Part shown: in pieces, positions 47,914-59,674 of the stretch | Position numbering within the stretch: the stretch's first letter is position 1 | Layout: every line of letters starts with the position of its first letter | Origin: Nemopilema nomurai | Lineage: Eukaryota > Cnidaria > Scyphozoa > Rhizostomeae > Rhizostomatidae | Assembly (NCBI GenBank): GCA_003864495.1 | Contig: ML133493.1 | Location: 875,820 to 939,819 of the forward strand | DNA length: 64,000 bases | Direction: 5' to 3' | The notes under the pieces: generated by a model | The model's input: the letters and a program-made list of their open reading frames with translations, nothing else | The model's database searches: none | Told to the model about the DNA's origin: nothing | Made by a program: the position numbers and the translations under genes

Positions 47914-50900
47914 CGCTAACAAGGCACGATTCTGTTACCCTTCTGTCTACAATACTGCCAATTCTAAGTCTGCTTCGATTTGTCTTGTGAATACTCTGGC
48001 GCTTTCTTTGAGCTGCCAGTTCGCGTTTACTTGTTGAGAGACTTCGCAAGTCAAATCCAGACACTGGGCCCTTTAAAGTTGCTCACTTCAAAGCAAGCCT
48101 TTTTGCGACCAAAAGCGAGGATGCTCTATTAATGCACAGTTTACTTCCGAGGTTCCAACAATCGCTGTGAATAGAATATTAATGCTTCTTCTCTGCTGTA
48201 TAAACTGCTCAGTAAGCCTCTTTCGAGTGGCCGCTTAGTCTCTGACTGAATTTCTGACCTGAGATTACCACGCTGGCCTTGCTACGAGATCCCCAAGCCC
48301 TGTGACTTTCGGCGTTTGTATTTCTGAGCACCAAAACCAACAGACAGATTCTCATTAAAATACGATCGGCTCTGGAAACTTGCTTGTTATTCTAATTGAC
48401 TAGTGAATTGCTGCACCCTGTTGTGACCCTAAACTTAATCTTCTTGATTCGCAAAAGATCCAGATGCTCTCGAAGAGTGGAGATACTGCATTAAAACACA
48501 ATTAATCTTGAGATGGTGTTTGCCGTTACACAATCCATGTCAATCAGATCAAGTGTACACTCTTTCTTTGCCCGCGTATAAAAAGGTTCTCTTTCCTTTA
48601 CGTATCTATTACCGACGGTCAAGTGGTTATACTGACTCGTCTGTGCACTGCGCAAGGGCGTTTGTGTTGCTGTCGGTCGGCAAACGAACCTTTTGATTGG
48701 GTAAAGAGCTGTTTGTTTAGTGAGACGAAATAAAGCCTCGATGGTATTTGACTCTCGAAAACTTGTACAAACACACGATACAACACGTACGTCAACAGTT
48801 CTCTGTCAGCCGACAATGCCATAACTGATTGGATGCACAAGGATGTGATTGAAGTATGCCTAATTGCGATGTTGTTTATTGACACTTCTCGCTGCACATC
48901 GCAAAGGAGTGCACGCAGGGGCCATTCGAGCAGCCCCGTCAAAAGCAAAATCAAGACCCAGGGAGGACAAGAGCATCTTACAAATCAGTCTCACTGGCAT
49001 GCGTCTATCAGTGCTAACCTGACCTTATTAATCAATGATAATTAGGCCAATTATTGAAGAATGAAAATGCACTTAAGTTTCATGACATCGTGCAATCTGA
49101 CGAAGCAATAATCAGACCAATAATCGATTTGGTAGCATCTCTTCACCAAAACCCAATACTTACCACCAAGGATACCTGTACTCTATCTAGCCCTTCCTAT
49201 AACACAAGCCCGATATGACCAGAATTGATTTAGACCCCTTTAATCTGTAAGCTACCCCCTTTCCTCTTCAGAATTCTATATACCTTCAGGTGCTATGTAC
49301 ATGAGATATTCAAGCCAGAGCTTTATAACCAAATAAGTGGCGCCAAAGTTTGGTGATATTGTTATATACGCATTCTGTAAAATTGTCAGCTCGAAAAAGG
49401 TAACCAGACTTCTCATTGATGTAGATAAAGAACCTTCTGTCCTTCAATGCCTGACCTCAGGTACTCCATGATCAAATCACAGAGACCCTGAGAGTAGGAC
49501 ATAAACGTATGATCCGGGGGACAAATGAGACAGGTGTTTCACAAAATTCCCATGGGGTAGGTTTTTTGCTAGCTCATGTAAATTAGAAGTAACTGTCGTT
49601 TACAGTCAACCTTGGTTCATCACAGAAGAAGGGTGCTTAAAAATAATTATAGCCACATTTACTTTGCGGCCACCTTTAACAGTGATGTCTTTCTCTGCAT
49701 TTTAATGTAATCTTCTCTAGAAGGGAGATTACTCACATTTGAATGTCATCTATGATTAACAGCTCTCGAAATGTACGCGTTAAAGGTGACCAGTTTTCCG
49801 GAGGCCAATTGGCAACCCCTATTAATTCCAGTTGAAAATGGCTTTTAAATAGGACTTACAGTTTCTCATCTCATGTTTGAATTAGCATCCGATTGCAGAA
49901 ATGGGATAAATCATAGCAAAACAGAATAACGCGCAAAGAGAATAGTTTTCTGTCAATATAAATTCAAGGTGCAATAATATGTTTATGATCTCAAGATTTT
50001 GATTCAAAGAACTAAAGCTGAAGCTATAAAGAACTTTGAATATAATATAATATAATATAATATAATATAATATAATATAATATAATATAATATAATATAA
50101 TATAATATAATATAATATAATATAATATAATATAATATATAATATAATATAATATAATAATATAATATAATATAATATAATATAATATAATATAATATAA
50201 TATAATATAATATAATATAATATAATATAATATATATATATAATATAATATAATATAATATAATATAATATATAATATAATATAATATAATATAATATAA
50301 TATAATATAATATAATATAATATAATATAATATAATATAATATAATATAATATAATATAATATAATATAATATAATACTACTTACTATAAACGCACAGGG
50401 CTTTCGACCACTCGCGCACAAAATAGACATCTGAACCATGAAGGCTCGGCATTCGGTTAAAAAGAATATTGATCCCGAAGCAGAGTTAGTTCATGGGATA
50501 CCTATGGGATGGGGTCGTATTTTATAACTTTGAATAACCCTTAAAAATAACTAAGAATCTTATTACATAAGTAACATGCTAAAACTAATTAGAAATTATT
50601 ATAAAATCTACAAATCTTATCTAGTTTTCGCTGTTCTTCCAGGGGGTTGTGTTTAAACACAGGTCAAAAATTTAAATAAAAAATTCAGAGTACACGGTGG
50701 TTATGAAGTTTCGAATTCCTAAATCATTCAATTTACTCGTTTAATGGCAAAAAATTAAGAATATCGGAATCAGGCATCAGGCAAGAGTTCTGTTTCCGGT
50801 TTCCGACCAGTACTATTTTCGAAATTATTTTTCCCCTCTGATAGTGCTGCTGTAGGCTACACCGCAAGGCATATTCATTTAACTTCAGAGTATTCCTTAA

Positions 50901-51038
50901 TTTTCAATCAATCAATAGTTACTTTACAAATATTCGATCCGTTTTGATGAATAGATTCCGAAATAAAGATGCCCTAGTGTCTGTTCCGAGTAGAAGTCCT
51001 ATACCAAGCACCTCTCAAGATGCGGAGGTTGTCGGTTC
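47914..51038. other. Pitx 5' flank and intergenic DNA
   Basis: This region upstream of Pitx presumably carries its promoter. A TATA-like TATAAAAAGG at 48577-48586 points to the plus strand, away from Pitx, so its relevance is unclear. Open frames at 48508-48696 and 48619-48954 show no family features. The only clear feature is the microsatellite at 50041-50377. Confidence 0.4.
50041..50377. repeat. (TATAA)n microsatellite, about 337 bp
   Basis: A nearly continuous pentanucleotide array of roughly 65 units has a few phase shifts (near 50138, 50157, 50230 and 50270) where dinucleotide TA runs or single-base changes interrupt it. On the minus strand it reads through without stops, producing an artefactual Tyr/Ile/Leu frame (49882-50439) that is not a gene. 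Confidence 0.97.
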
Positions 51039-51071
51039 TACGTCACAGCATCACGTGACACATTTCCCGCC
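51039..51071 (+). promoter_or_regulatory. Promoter-like cluster: CRE, E-box and E2F sites
   Basis: Within 33 bp lie TACGTCAC (51039-51046, ATF/CREB half-site), TCACGTGA (51051-51058, E-box of USF/MITF type) and TTTCCCGCC (51063-51071, E2F consensus). The cluster ends 54 bp before an ATG at 51126. This dense arrangement is typical of a core promoter of a cell-cycle or housekeeping gene. Confidence 0.5.
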
Positions 51072-51125
51072 AATATCAAACCGGGTGCTTTAGGGGCTAC
51101 TTGCATCTGCAATACATTCGTTGAA

Positions 51126-51275
51126 ATGACAAAGCAAAATCCCAAGAAAGTAACCAACTTTACGAAAATCGCGGAGTCTAGACAAATTGACGGCTCCACG
51201 GCTAGGAGCAGGAGAAAGGTTTTGCCAGTTAGTTTGTATTTGTGGTTTATGTGTAATTTTTGTAATGAGAAATGA
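51126..51275 (+). CDS. Possible first exon of an unrecognised gene behind the E2F-type promoter
   Basis: The ATG at 51126 is in a good context (GAAATGA) and opens a basic N-terminus with the motif KKVTNFTKI, which loosely recalls the PCNA-interaction (PIP) degrons of replication proteins, followed by SRQIDGSTARSRRK. Codon-like character fades after about residue 31, where a donor may occur (AAG before GTTTTG, or a later GTATTT). A plausible next exon begins after CATGCAG at 51342, open to a stop near 51495. Splicing cannot be settled by eye. The call rests mainly on promoter context; it may be a short protein, a diverged gene or chance. Confidence 0.25.
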   Translation: MTKQNPKKVTNFTKIAESRQIDGSTARSRRKVLPVSLYLWFMCNFCNEK

Positions 51276-54200
51276 AATTGAACGTAAAATAAATTTATGT
51301 TTTGAGCTGATAATGAGGAAGGTTTGAATTATAAATCATGCAGCCGGAGGGAAGTAATAGCATTTTTTTGGGCTTTAAATCAGAAAAAGAATGAAGATTT
51401 CTGCAAATCGAATATAGGGAGAAGAGGATCACTAAATGTGAATCCCTCAATTGGTCATACCAGATTCGTTGTCTCAGTGAAGAAACGCCCTTGCTGATTG
51501 AAGGCAGACGGATAGTGGATACCATTATCAAAGAGCCTCCTACTGAGTTTATCAATGAAGCAAAGCCAATCTTCATCACTGATTCAGAACGGTGCGGCAA
51601 AATGAAGGCACAACTTACAGTATCGCTGCAAAAATCTGTTGCTTTGGCTTGTATGGGCAACAAAGCACGGGAGATTTGTAAGCGCTTCTCAATTCCTTAA
51701 AAAATAGTCTGTCATTATTATAGCAAATAAATCATGAATAAGGAAACAACTTTATTTGGAGGCAGTTACTTTAAAACAAATTGCCTAGTTCTAAAAAGTC
51801 TGTCCTCACTACATTAGTTTGAGGACAGTCACCCTATTAAATTGAGCTCAAAAATTACCGTAACTTAAACCAGTCCGAAAAATTTTATTTCATGTCCTGC
51901 ACCACCACATATCGCACCATCACTGTAAGCATTTCAAACCGTCTTTCTTTAATATTCAAGCAGTGACTGTGAAGGAAAAACGCCACAACTAGCAGAATTC
52001 AAAGAGAAGAATTGCGTTAAGGAAATTAGGTTGGGGCTGGCAGAGGTTATAGATGAGCGAATACATTAAGTGCAAAGTTCATTTACAAAGATAGATGGAA
52101 AATCCTACCCAATGCAAAGAAAGGGGCACGAAAACTAACATTCAAATTTTGTAGGTAAGCATCTCTATAAATGCCGATAAAAATACGTTCTGTCTATTTC
52201 AAATACCAGTTGTGATGATATGGAGTATTTGCGATATGAAGCATAATTGTACAAATTTGTAGCTATAGATGGTAGTAGAGCCGAGAAATAATGTCATCGA
52301 CCCTGCTTATTGAAGATCTTTGATGGAGCATTCTGGAGAATCGAAACGAGAAACCTTTCATTGCAGTGATTTATTACTTTTGGGTCGACAGAAAGTATCG
52401 TTTAAGATGGCGCCGTGCGGCTTTCTTCCAGGATCTTTGGTATTTTTTCAATGAAACGAACTGGATGTTCAGAAATATGATCACTGATCGCCAGAGTAGA
52501 CATTGGCATGACGTCAGCCAGTTTTTCTAACAACCAGGAGCATTTTCTACCAACTAAACGCAATTGGAGGGAACTAGGCAAATTGTATGTGATATTGAGC
52601 ACATATTAACCGAAGGCATTGTTTGCATGCAAACCATCAGTAGCCACATAGCTCGTAGATCCGCCATCAGCAATACATGGAGACATAAAGAATCATGTAC
52701 AATTAAATTTTCTAGTTAATCTTTCTGTTGATTCTTCACGAGTCGAGGTTGCCTAGGCCTAATCTTGTGTGTGTTTTGCGAACAATGCGGCCATTGTTGG
52801 TGTCACGGTACACCCTTGTGATCCCGGCGAACCGTGGGAGTCTTAACAAACAAGCAACCAAAATTGAGAGTTCATCAAGCGACCTTTTTGGACTTTAAAA
52901 TACTACTTCGTTTTGTTTCATAAATCATATGATTTAAGGTACCCAACAATCTGTAGCCCCAGCTAATTCTTGGCTTGTCATATGCGAAAAGATTTTAGGT
53001 CAGCTCTAAAAAAGAGGCGAGAAATGTATTTTTTTCCCATTCATTTACCCCAAAGTTGCTGACGCTGTGCTGGATGCAATCGTCTTTAGCAAAAAGGAAT
53101 TTTCAATGTAGGAATGCAATTCCTGGTTAGAAGTTGTTAAGAATAAGAAGAGTGTTAGCTAGAACAGTATTAACAGCGAATTGCATTTTAGCCTATTGCT
53201 AAGCTAGATATTTACTGCTAGATATTAACCGCTAAGCTAGATACGTACTTTTTTCGTGCATGCAATGTTTCTAGAAAATAATCTGCAGTATGAACAAGTA
53301 CCTATAGCTTCTGACAAAGGGAAAGGATGAATGGGTATCATACATAAAAATCAATACCTTTTTCTGATAAAAAGCTCAACAATTTTTTAATTTCATGTAA
53401 GGTGATGGAATTGTCTGATTCACCTGTGAATTTCTAATTGTTCATCAATTCATCAGATTCTCTTAAGACCCTATTAGTTTGTTTCCAGGGTGAAGTTTAT
53501 GCATTGATTACCCATTTCATTGTATCATGGCACTGCTTTTGATCAGTCGTAACTGTATGTTCCCCTTTCTAAAAACCGCATCTCCCACAGTCCATTTTCT
53601 ACGTAATTCTTCGCGATCAAAGTACTTCATGTATTTAGTAAACGATTTTCCCAAACAAGTCTGTCGTAGTTGTGAGTTTTCCATGTGACTCCTCGTCAAA
53701 ATGACTATGTTCAACTATCACCTGCTGACAGGATTTCACAGGAAAAAGAGGCAGGGAGGGAAGTCCTTCAACGGGAAACAGATCCATCGTTCTGAGAAGA
53801 CCTTGAATGATGAATGCTAAGAGTCTTTATAGATTGTTGAAGGAAATGAATTACCCGGATTATAGAAGGAGCACGCATTGCTCGAGAAAATGGCAGGTGT
53901 CCGGTATACTTACAAGGTCGAGAAAGACGACTTGGAATTAATCTGGGAAGACAGTTCGAGAAAGTCGATTGTCGTGGAAGGGTTGATGGAAAAGGTTGCT
54001 TGCTTTGAAATGATAAAACATTAGCATTGCTCGTGTAGAGACTGTTCAACACTCAAAATTACATTCATTCAAAGCAATAAAATTTTGCTGGTGACCTTCG
54101 AGAAATTAGTGAAACATGGTATTAATTCACTTGACATATTGAAAATGCTTTTGAATCGTTGTATTGTTTTTATTTGATGAATCGTCATAGCCTCATTAAA

Positions 54201-57200
54201 GTTAAAATTAATTTGGTCGGAAAGAATAATGTATTTGGTCGTAAAAATATTGTTTGCCCAATCTTTTTACACAATAAAACAATTTAGTTTCGATGGTTTT
54301 TAAAAACATCAAATACCTAATTTAGTGATGCTTTGTAGTAGAATTTCGGCAGCAGGCAAGTGACACCGATAAAAGGGAAAGTGGTCAAGAATTAGTTAGT
54401 GCTCAAGTTACAAGCGAAGGAAATTAAAAGAGATTTTTGCCAAGAGATCACGGCTTCGTTTGGAATGCTACAAGAAACATTTTATGACATTATGTTTTAA
54501 AAGACGTCTAATGGTCATGAAATATGCTGAATGATTTCTTGAAGGCCTATCAAAATGAGATATGCGTGAGAAAAACTACCCTTGTCTTAGAGCAGGCTGC
54601 CGACACCGACATAATAGAATACAAACAAGACGTTTTCATGCATTGTAGGTGTCCACTTTCACCCTCATATTGTTCGAGAAAATTTTCGAAATCACAAACT
54701 AAAAAGGTTGTGGTTAAAAATAATTGCCTCTGAATTTTAATGGATCATCACAAAACAATCTCGATGAATAGAATGAATTCTTTTTGACAGTGTATCGATT
54801 TAACAGCATAATCAGCTATTTTAATGTTGTGGCAAAGTGATTTACATGCGACAGTGGCTTCACTCGCCATTTTCAAGTCCACAAAACTGTACTTAAACTG
54901 CCAATAGACAATACTACTCCAGAACTATCTTGGTGAAGGAAAATGAATTCCATTTTTAAAAAACTTAAACCAACACCATGCACCTATCCTTTGAGAGCAC
55001 ATGAAACCCGTGTGTTTCTTAGGCTACCCATAGCAACTTAATCAGAATCTAGAACTTTCTAATTTGAATATTTAACAACAAATTCAGCTATCATTGCATA
55101 ACTAAGTGAGCACTTGCTTCGTTTAGAATTTGAAGCATATCAAAGGCATCCTTTTCTATGACATTTAATTTTTGATTTTATAAAAGACTCCATTGTGAAA
55201 CGTGGTAGAATTTTCTGATAAGAAATTGTTGCATGTTCAGCTGCCGACTTCATTACAAAACACTAATTATCTTCTCTATGCACCTTGATACCTCATCAAA
55301 ATGGCCACCTTAAATCTTACCCTTGGAGGTGGACATAGGAGCATGAATATTTCATACTTGATTCCAATTTCTAGAAAAATTCATTTTCAAATGTCATCTT
55401 GTCGGCGGATCTATATCGATCAGAAAATCCTTTTCATTTTTGCTACTGTCATCGTAGGCGAAAGGTTTGTGATGCCAGCTGTATTTTAACACCATCTTCA
55501 TATGAAAACTACTGGTGATAAACATGATCCTCAAAGCCATTTCTTCGTGGCGCTACAGAACATTTTGTGTAGAGCACTACTTGTCTGCCTTTCACTCCAT
55601 TTTTGCAATTCGCACCTTTCACATTTCCAATGCTGATTCTGGTGAAAATGCAGATGTTATTTAATGGGTCTTGAAGAAGAGAGATGAAGGAAAAGTCTTA
55701 CTGCCTCGGGTAAATAATGTCGCCTTTTGCTCAGGACGCCTCACACGTTCTAAATCAGCCTTTACGCCCCAAAGCTTGAAGCTGCAAACTACCTTTATGA
55801 GAAATCTCTTCAAAGCAACAGGCATTATTACTGAACGTCGGTGCCGAAGAAAGTAAATCTGTCAGCCAATACATCTTCAGAAACACGATAAGGAGAATCT
55901 TTTGGTTATCAATGATTTATTTGCCTAAAAGAAAGTTGAGTGTGAAGTTAACATGTTTGCTGTGTTTGCCATGAAGTGCTTCGTTTGCAGATATAAAGTT
56001 AAACTCATAGTTAAGCAAAAACTGTCCGTGAGTTAGCTGGATTCTTGAAATCTGAAAGGCATTAGAGTATTAATTAAACCTTCTTATCTTGTCAAGGCTA
56101 TGAGTACGTGTTAATACTTGAAAATGCATAATCGTTATTGATACGAGAAAGGGGCTTACTTTCTTTGTTTGCCAAAATCTTTCTTACTTTATTAGGGTCA
56201 GCGGTTAACGTTGTCAAAACAAAGTTGACGCTATTTAATTGCATGTTCATCAGACAACAAATATTTATTTTTACATGATATGTCTGTACAAATAATCGTT
56301 GTTTGCAAGTAAAAACAGATGTGTCGAAACCCAGTTGGCATTTGAACGAGGTCAGCCCTCTCTCTTTCAAAACATAGTGCTCACTGCAAAGTGGGAGCCC
56401 GCCCGTGTTTAGAGAATGAGCACAAATGCGAATTCGAGCGACTTATTACAATTTTTGCACAGTAAGTTATAATGGACAATATTAAAGCCGGTCAAAATTA
56501 CAATTTTAGCTTTTGGTCTCAAGAAGAATGTCATCAAAATGTCTGGTATTTTGTCCTCTGGGAAGAAGTTATTTAGGACGAAAATCGTGAATAGCAGGTG
56601 AAGATCATCAAATGAAGAATTTAGTTGCAAGAAACAGGTTGTTTTGCAATCAAACGACTCTTTCGTCATTTCAAATGTTGACGGATGCAAAGAAAGTGGT
56701 GGAAATTGCTTCGGGTACAGCTTTAAGTTAACTTGACTAGGCTGACGTTGTGCTTCGAATCCTTTGACAGACTGCGCAGGAGCCTGACGTCACGCAGGAT
56801 CTGAATTTAACAGTAAAAGTGAAAGCAAGTAGAGCGAAAAAATAGTTTCGAAATAAATCGCTAACCAGTCAGATGGATTCCACTAATTACATCATAAGCC
56901 ATATTTGCTTTTTCCACCAATGAAATCGTCAATAATTGCTTGCAGTGTGGCTCTTGGTCCATAATACTGGGGAAAATGTTATAGCCTATTCGTGAACCAT
57001 ATTCACTAAAGGATGTCTAGGGTGTTTGATACAAACAAGGGGACTTGGGGATGCTGCTGCTTTTGTGTTTTGACTCCTTTTTTCTGAAAATCTTGCTTGG
57101 TAAGTTAAAACAAAACGGTAAGCTGTAAAGCATGTATGTGCATTGGCGTGATTAACATAATCAAAAAGGCAGCCCCCCAAGAGATTGTTGAGTCAATTAC

Positions 57201-59674
57201 TGAACATGTCTCAAGGTGCAAGCAAGGATTCCTCAAACAATTGTAGGACTGGATGCTGATTGGTCGTGACGTACCCAAACATGCGTCCCTTCGGGTATCC
57301 TATCGCGTGATTCTCGATCCGCAACTGACTGTTTATTTGACAGCTTTTGTTCGTTTTCCGACATTTTCATGCTCTAGGGGTGTCAGGCAAGAATGCCCAT
57401 TATGCATGCAAAATTATAGTTTAAATGTTCCCCACAACATTGAATTCCGCAGCATGACACATTATTTGAAATCTTAGCCAGTTGTTAGGAATGAAGAAAT
57501 GCTGAGGAATCGGGAGCTGGAAACCACAAGGCACACCATACGTCACAGCCACGAATACACCAATGACAAAAGTCCAAGTATTGTGAGAGCGTATTTGAGA
57601 GGCTTAACTGTATAGCCGGTTTTTCGAAGCATTGGCGATGAGTAAGGTAACAAAGAATGAATAATGTCGCAAATGCGAAGCAAACGTTTCCAACATAAAT
57701 TGCATTCAATAATACTTGAATCGTAAAGTGATTTTTTGTGCAACCTTGTGCAACCATTTATCATAGGGAAACGTCGATGCATGCTGGGCTGATGCTAGAA
57801 ACGATGTTTATGGTGCGAATAGGGAGATTGCATACAAGGGCATGTCTCCATTTTATGTTAAACTCAGACGAATGCACGGAATGCACAATGGCGCAGTTAG
57901 ACCAATCTTTCTAAGCTCCGAAGTCAGACTCCTTTCTAATTAAACAGTCAATTATTTGCAAAGAATATCCACATACAATGTGAATAGAGAACAAGAGCTC
58001 ACATGCACCTACGCCTGCTTAGATCCGCCATACTGACTTCTCGACAAACATCTTGGCTAACAGTTTACCCTGCGGGAATCTCTGTTCCTAACATTTCAAA
58101 AGCAAATGTTTTCTTACAAAAACTTTGAGATTAACTGACAGAGACACGGCAAACGGATACCGATATTTGCAGGTATACACCTAAGACTATTCTCGACTTT
58201 TCGTCTATTCTAAGCTCTGCTCTTGTCAGCCTAAAGAGTCTGAAAGAATGCCTCCTCAAGCACATGTACTTTTAGCGAGTAAACAGAAACAAAAGATACA
58301 GGTTTGTGCCAACATCAGTACCTCTATGGGCATTTGGGACTCATAGAACCTTCAATTGAATTGAAGCTTTGTCTTATTGATGTTTCTTAATCATTTGGAT
58401 GAGTAGCCGGCATGTTACTTTTAACTTATTTGAGAAAATTTTTAAGTTAGCGTCTCTTGCTTTTGAAGATTTTAAAACCATTTTTAAACATTTATGATAA
58501 ATTAGTGTGCGTCTGAAGGCATCATTTTGGGCATATCCAAGTCTGTACCCTTTATTTCTCGTTGTGTGTAAATATATACAACAGTCTAATGACAATGTGC
58601 GAAATCTCAAACGAAATATCAAAGCTAGAATTATTTCGATGCGGCTATTAAGCAATGTAAATGACAAAATGGCGTGTTCAATGGGCATTGTTTCACTGTG
58701 TGCCAATAGGGAACCAACGTCCTTAGGGTACCAAAAGCACCATAGCTTGCTTAATTGTGTTATTTGTCTTGACACCAACAAAACAAGAAACAGAAGTACG
58801 AAGCAGCTGAAGGCTTATGTACCCTGCAATTATCTGAAATTAGGTTTACCAATCTTGATGCTTCTGACTATGCGTATAAGTGATGGCACAGGCAACAGAC
58901 CACGACGATGTCACGTGATAAAAGATAGAGAGGAGATCCTGCACGGAGAATAGCTAATTATCAAGAAGCATTCATGAGCCACATTTACTCAAATGCGCCG
59001 AAGATTTATTTATTCATGAAAACAAACCTCAGCGTTGAACGCAGTTGCTGTATGAAAGCCTTTGAGTGCCAAGCCTTGTCAAGGGCCAAGCCGTGTCAAG
59101 GGCCAAGCCTTGGACGTTTATAGGCTGGCAATGCCCCGGTCTCATTGAGAAGGTCTCTACTATCAACCTGCTACATTGACAGGCCTAACATTCTGTTGCG
59201 AAGAACTACTATGTTTCTTGTTTGCAGAAAAAGGGTTAAAAGATCTTCATCGTCATCTTGATTACCATTGTTGATGTTGACTTTAATTCTAAGCAACCAC
59301 AAACAAAATACTTTCTTAAAGAATACTGTGTCACTTCACAAGATTCAAGAGGCAAAATTAATTAACAATATGGGTCAAGAAGTCTGCAACATGGCGAACT
59401 CCGCACCAGCAAAAGCTGATAATTGATATTGATATTGGAATTGAGAAAGCAACGACGGAAAGAGCAATTAGCAGGCAAAAGAACACTGGCCTAGGAAGCT
59501 ACTATTTTCAATGGCTGGTTCTGCAAAACCACCAATTATTTTGTTTGCACAAGAATGAATCGCTGGCTTTGGCCAAATCTAAACGAATCCAACTGGATCC
59601 GGTGACATCATACTCCCATACTAAAGATCAAACCAATGTCTATTAACTTCCCATCGAAATTCTTCAAAGCTTAC
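51276..59674. other. Long stretch without a recognisable gene
   Basis: Open frames here are short and mostly chance-like. A plus-strand frame at about 51385-51700 is open for about 100 codons but unrecognised. A ten-residue motif SRGVRQECPL (57373-57402) resembles a LINE reverse-transcriptase signature. Three 17 bp direct repeats lie at 59068-59113. It may contain later exons of the minus-strand gene whose exons lie at 59675-63751, but I could not identify them. Confidence 0.35.
59068..59113. repeat. 17 bp tandem repeat, 2.7 copies
   Basis: Copies of GCCAAGCCTTGTCAAGG start at 59068, 59085 (one T-to-G change) and 59102 (partial). Confidence 0.85.

Noticed and set aside
49882..50439. 185-codon minus-strand open frame of repeated Tyr/Ile/Leu
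   Set aside because: It is produced entirely by the (TATAA)n microsatellite, which has no stops on that strand.
56409..56690. 93-codon minus-strand frame with protein-like look
   Set aside because: No recognisable motif, no flanking splice sites and no neighbouring exons.
58507..58953. 148-codon plus-strand frame
   Set aside because: Overlapped by an equally long frame on the other strand, no family resemblance and no splice support.
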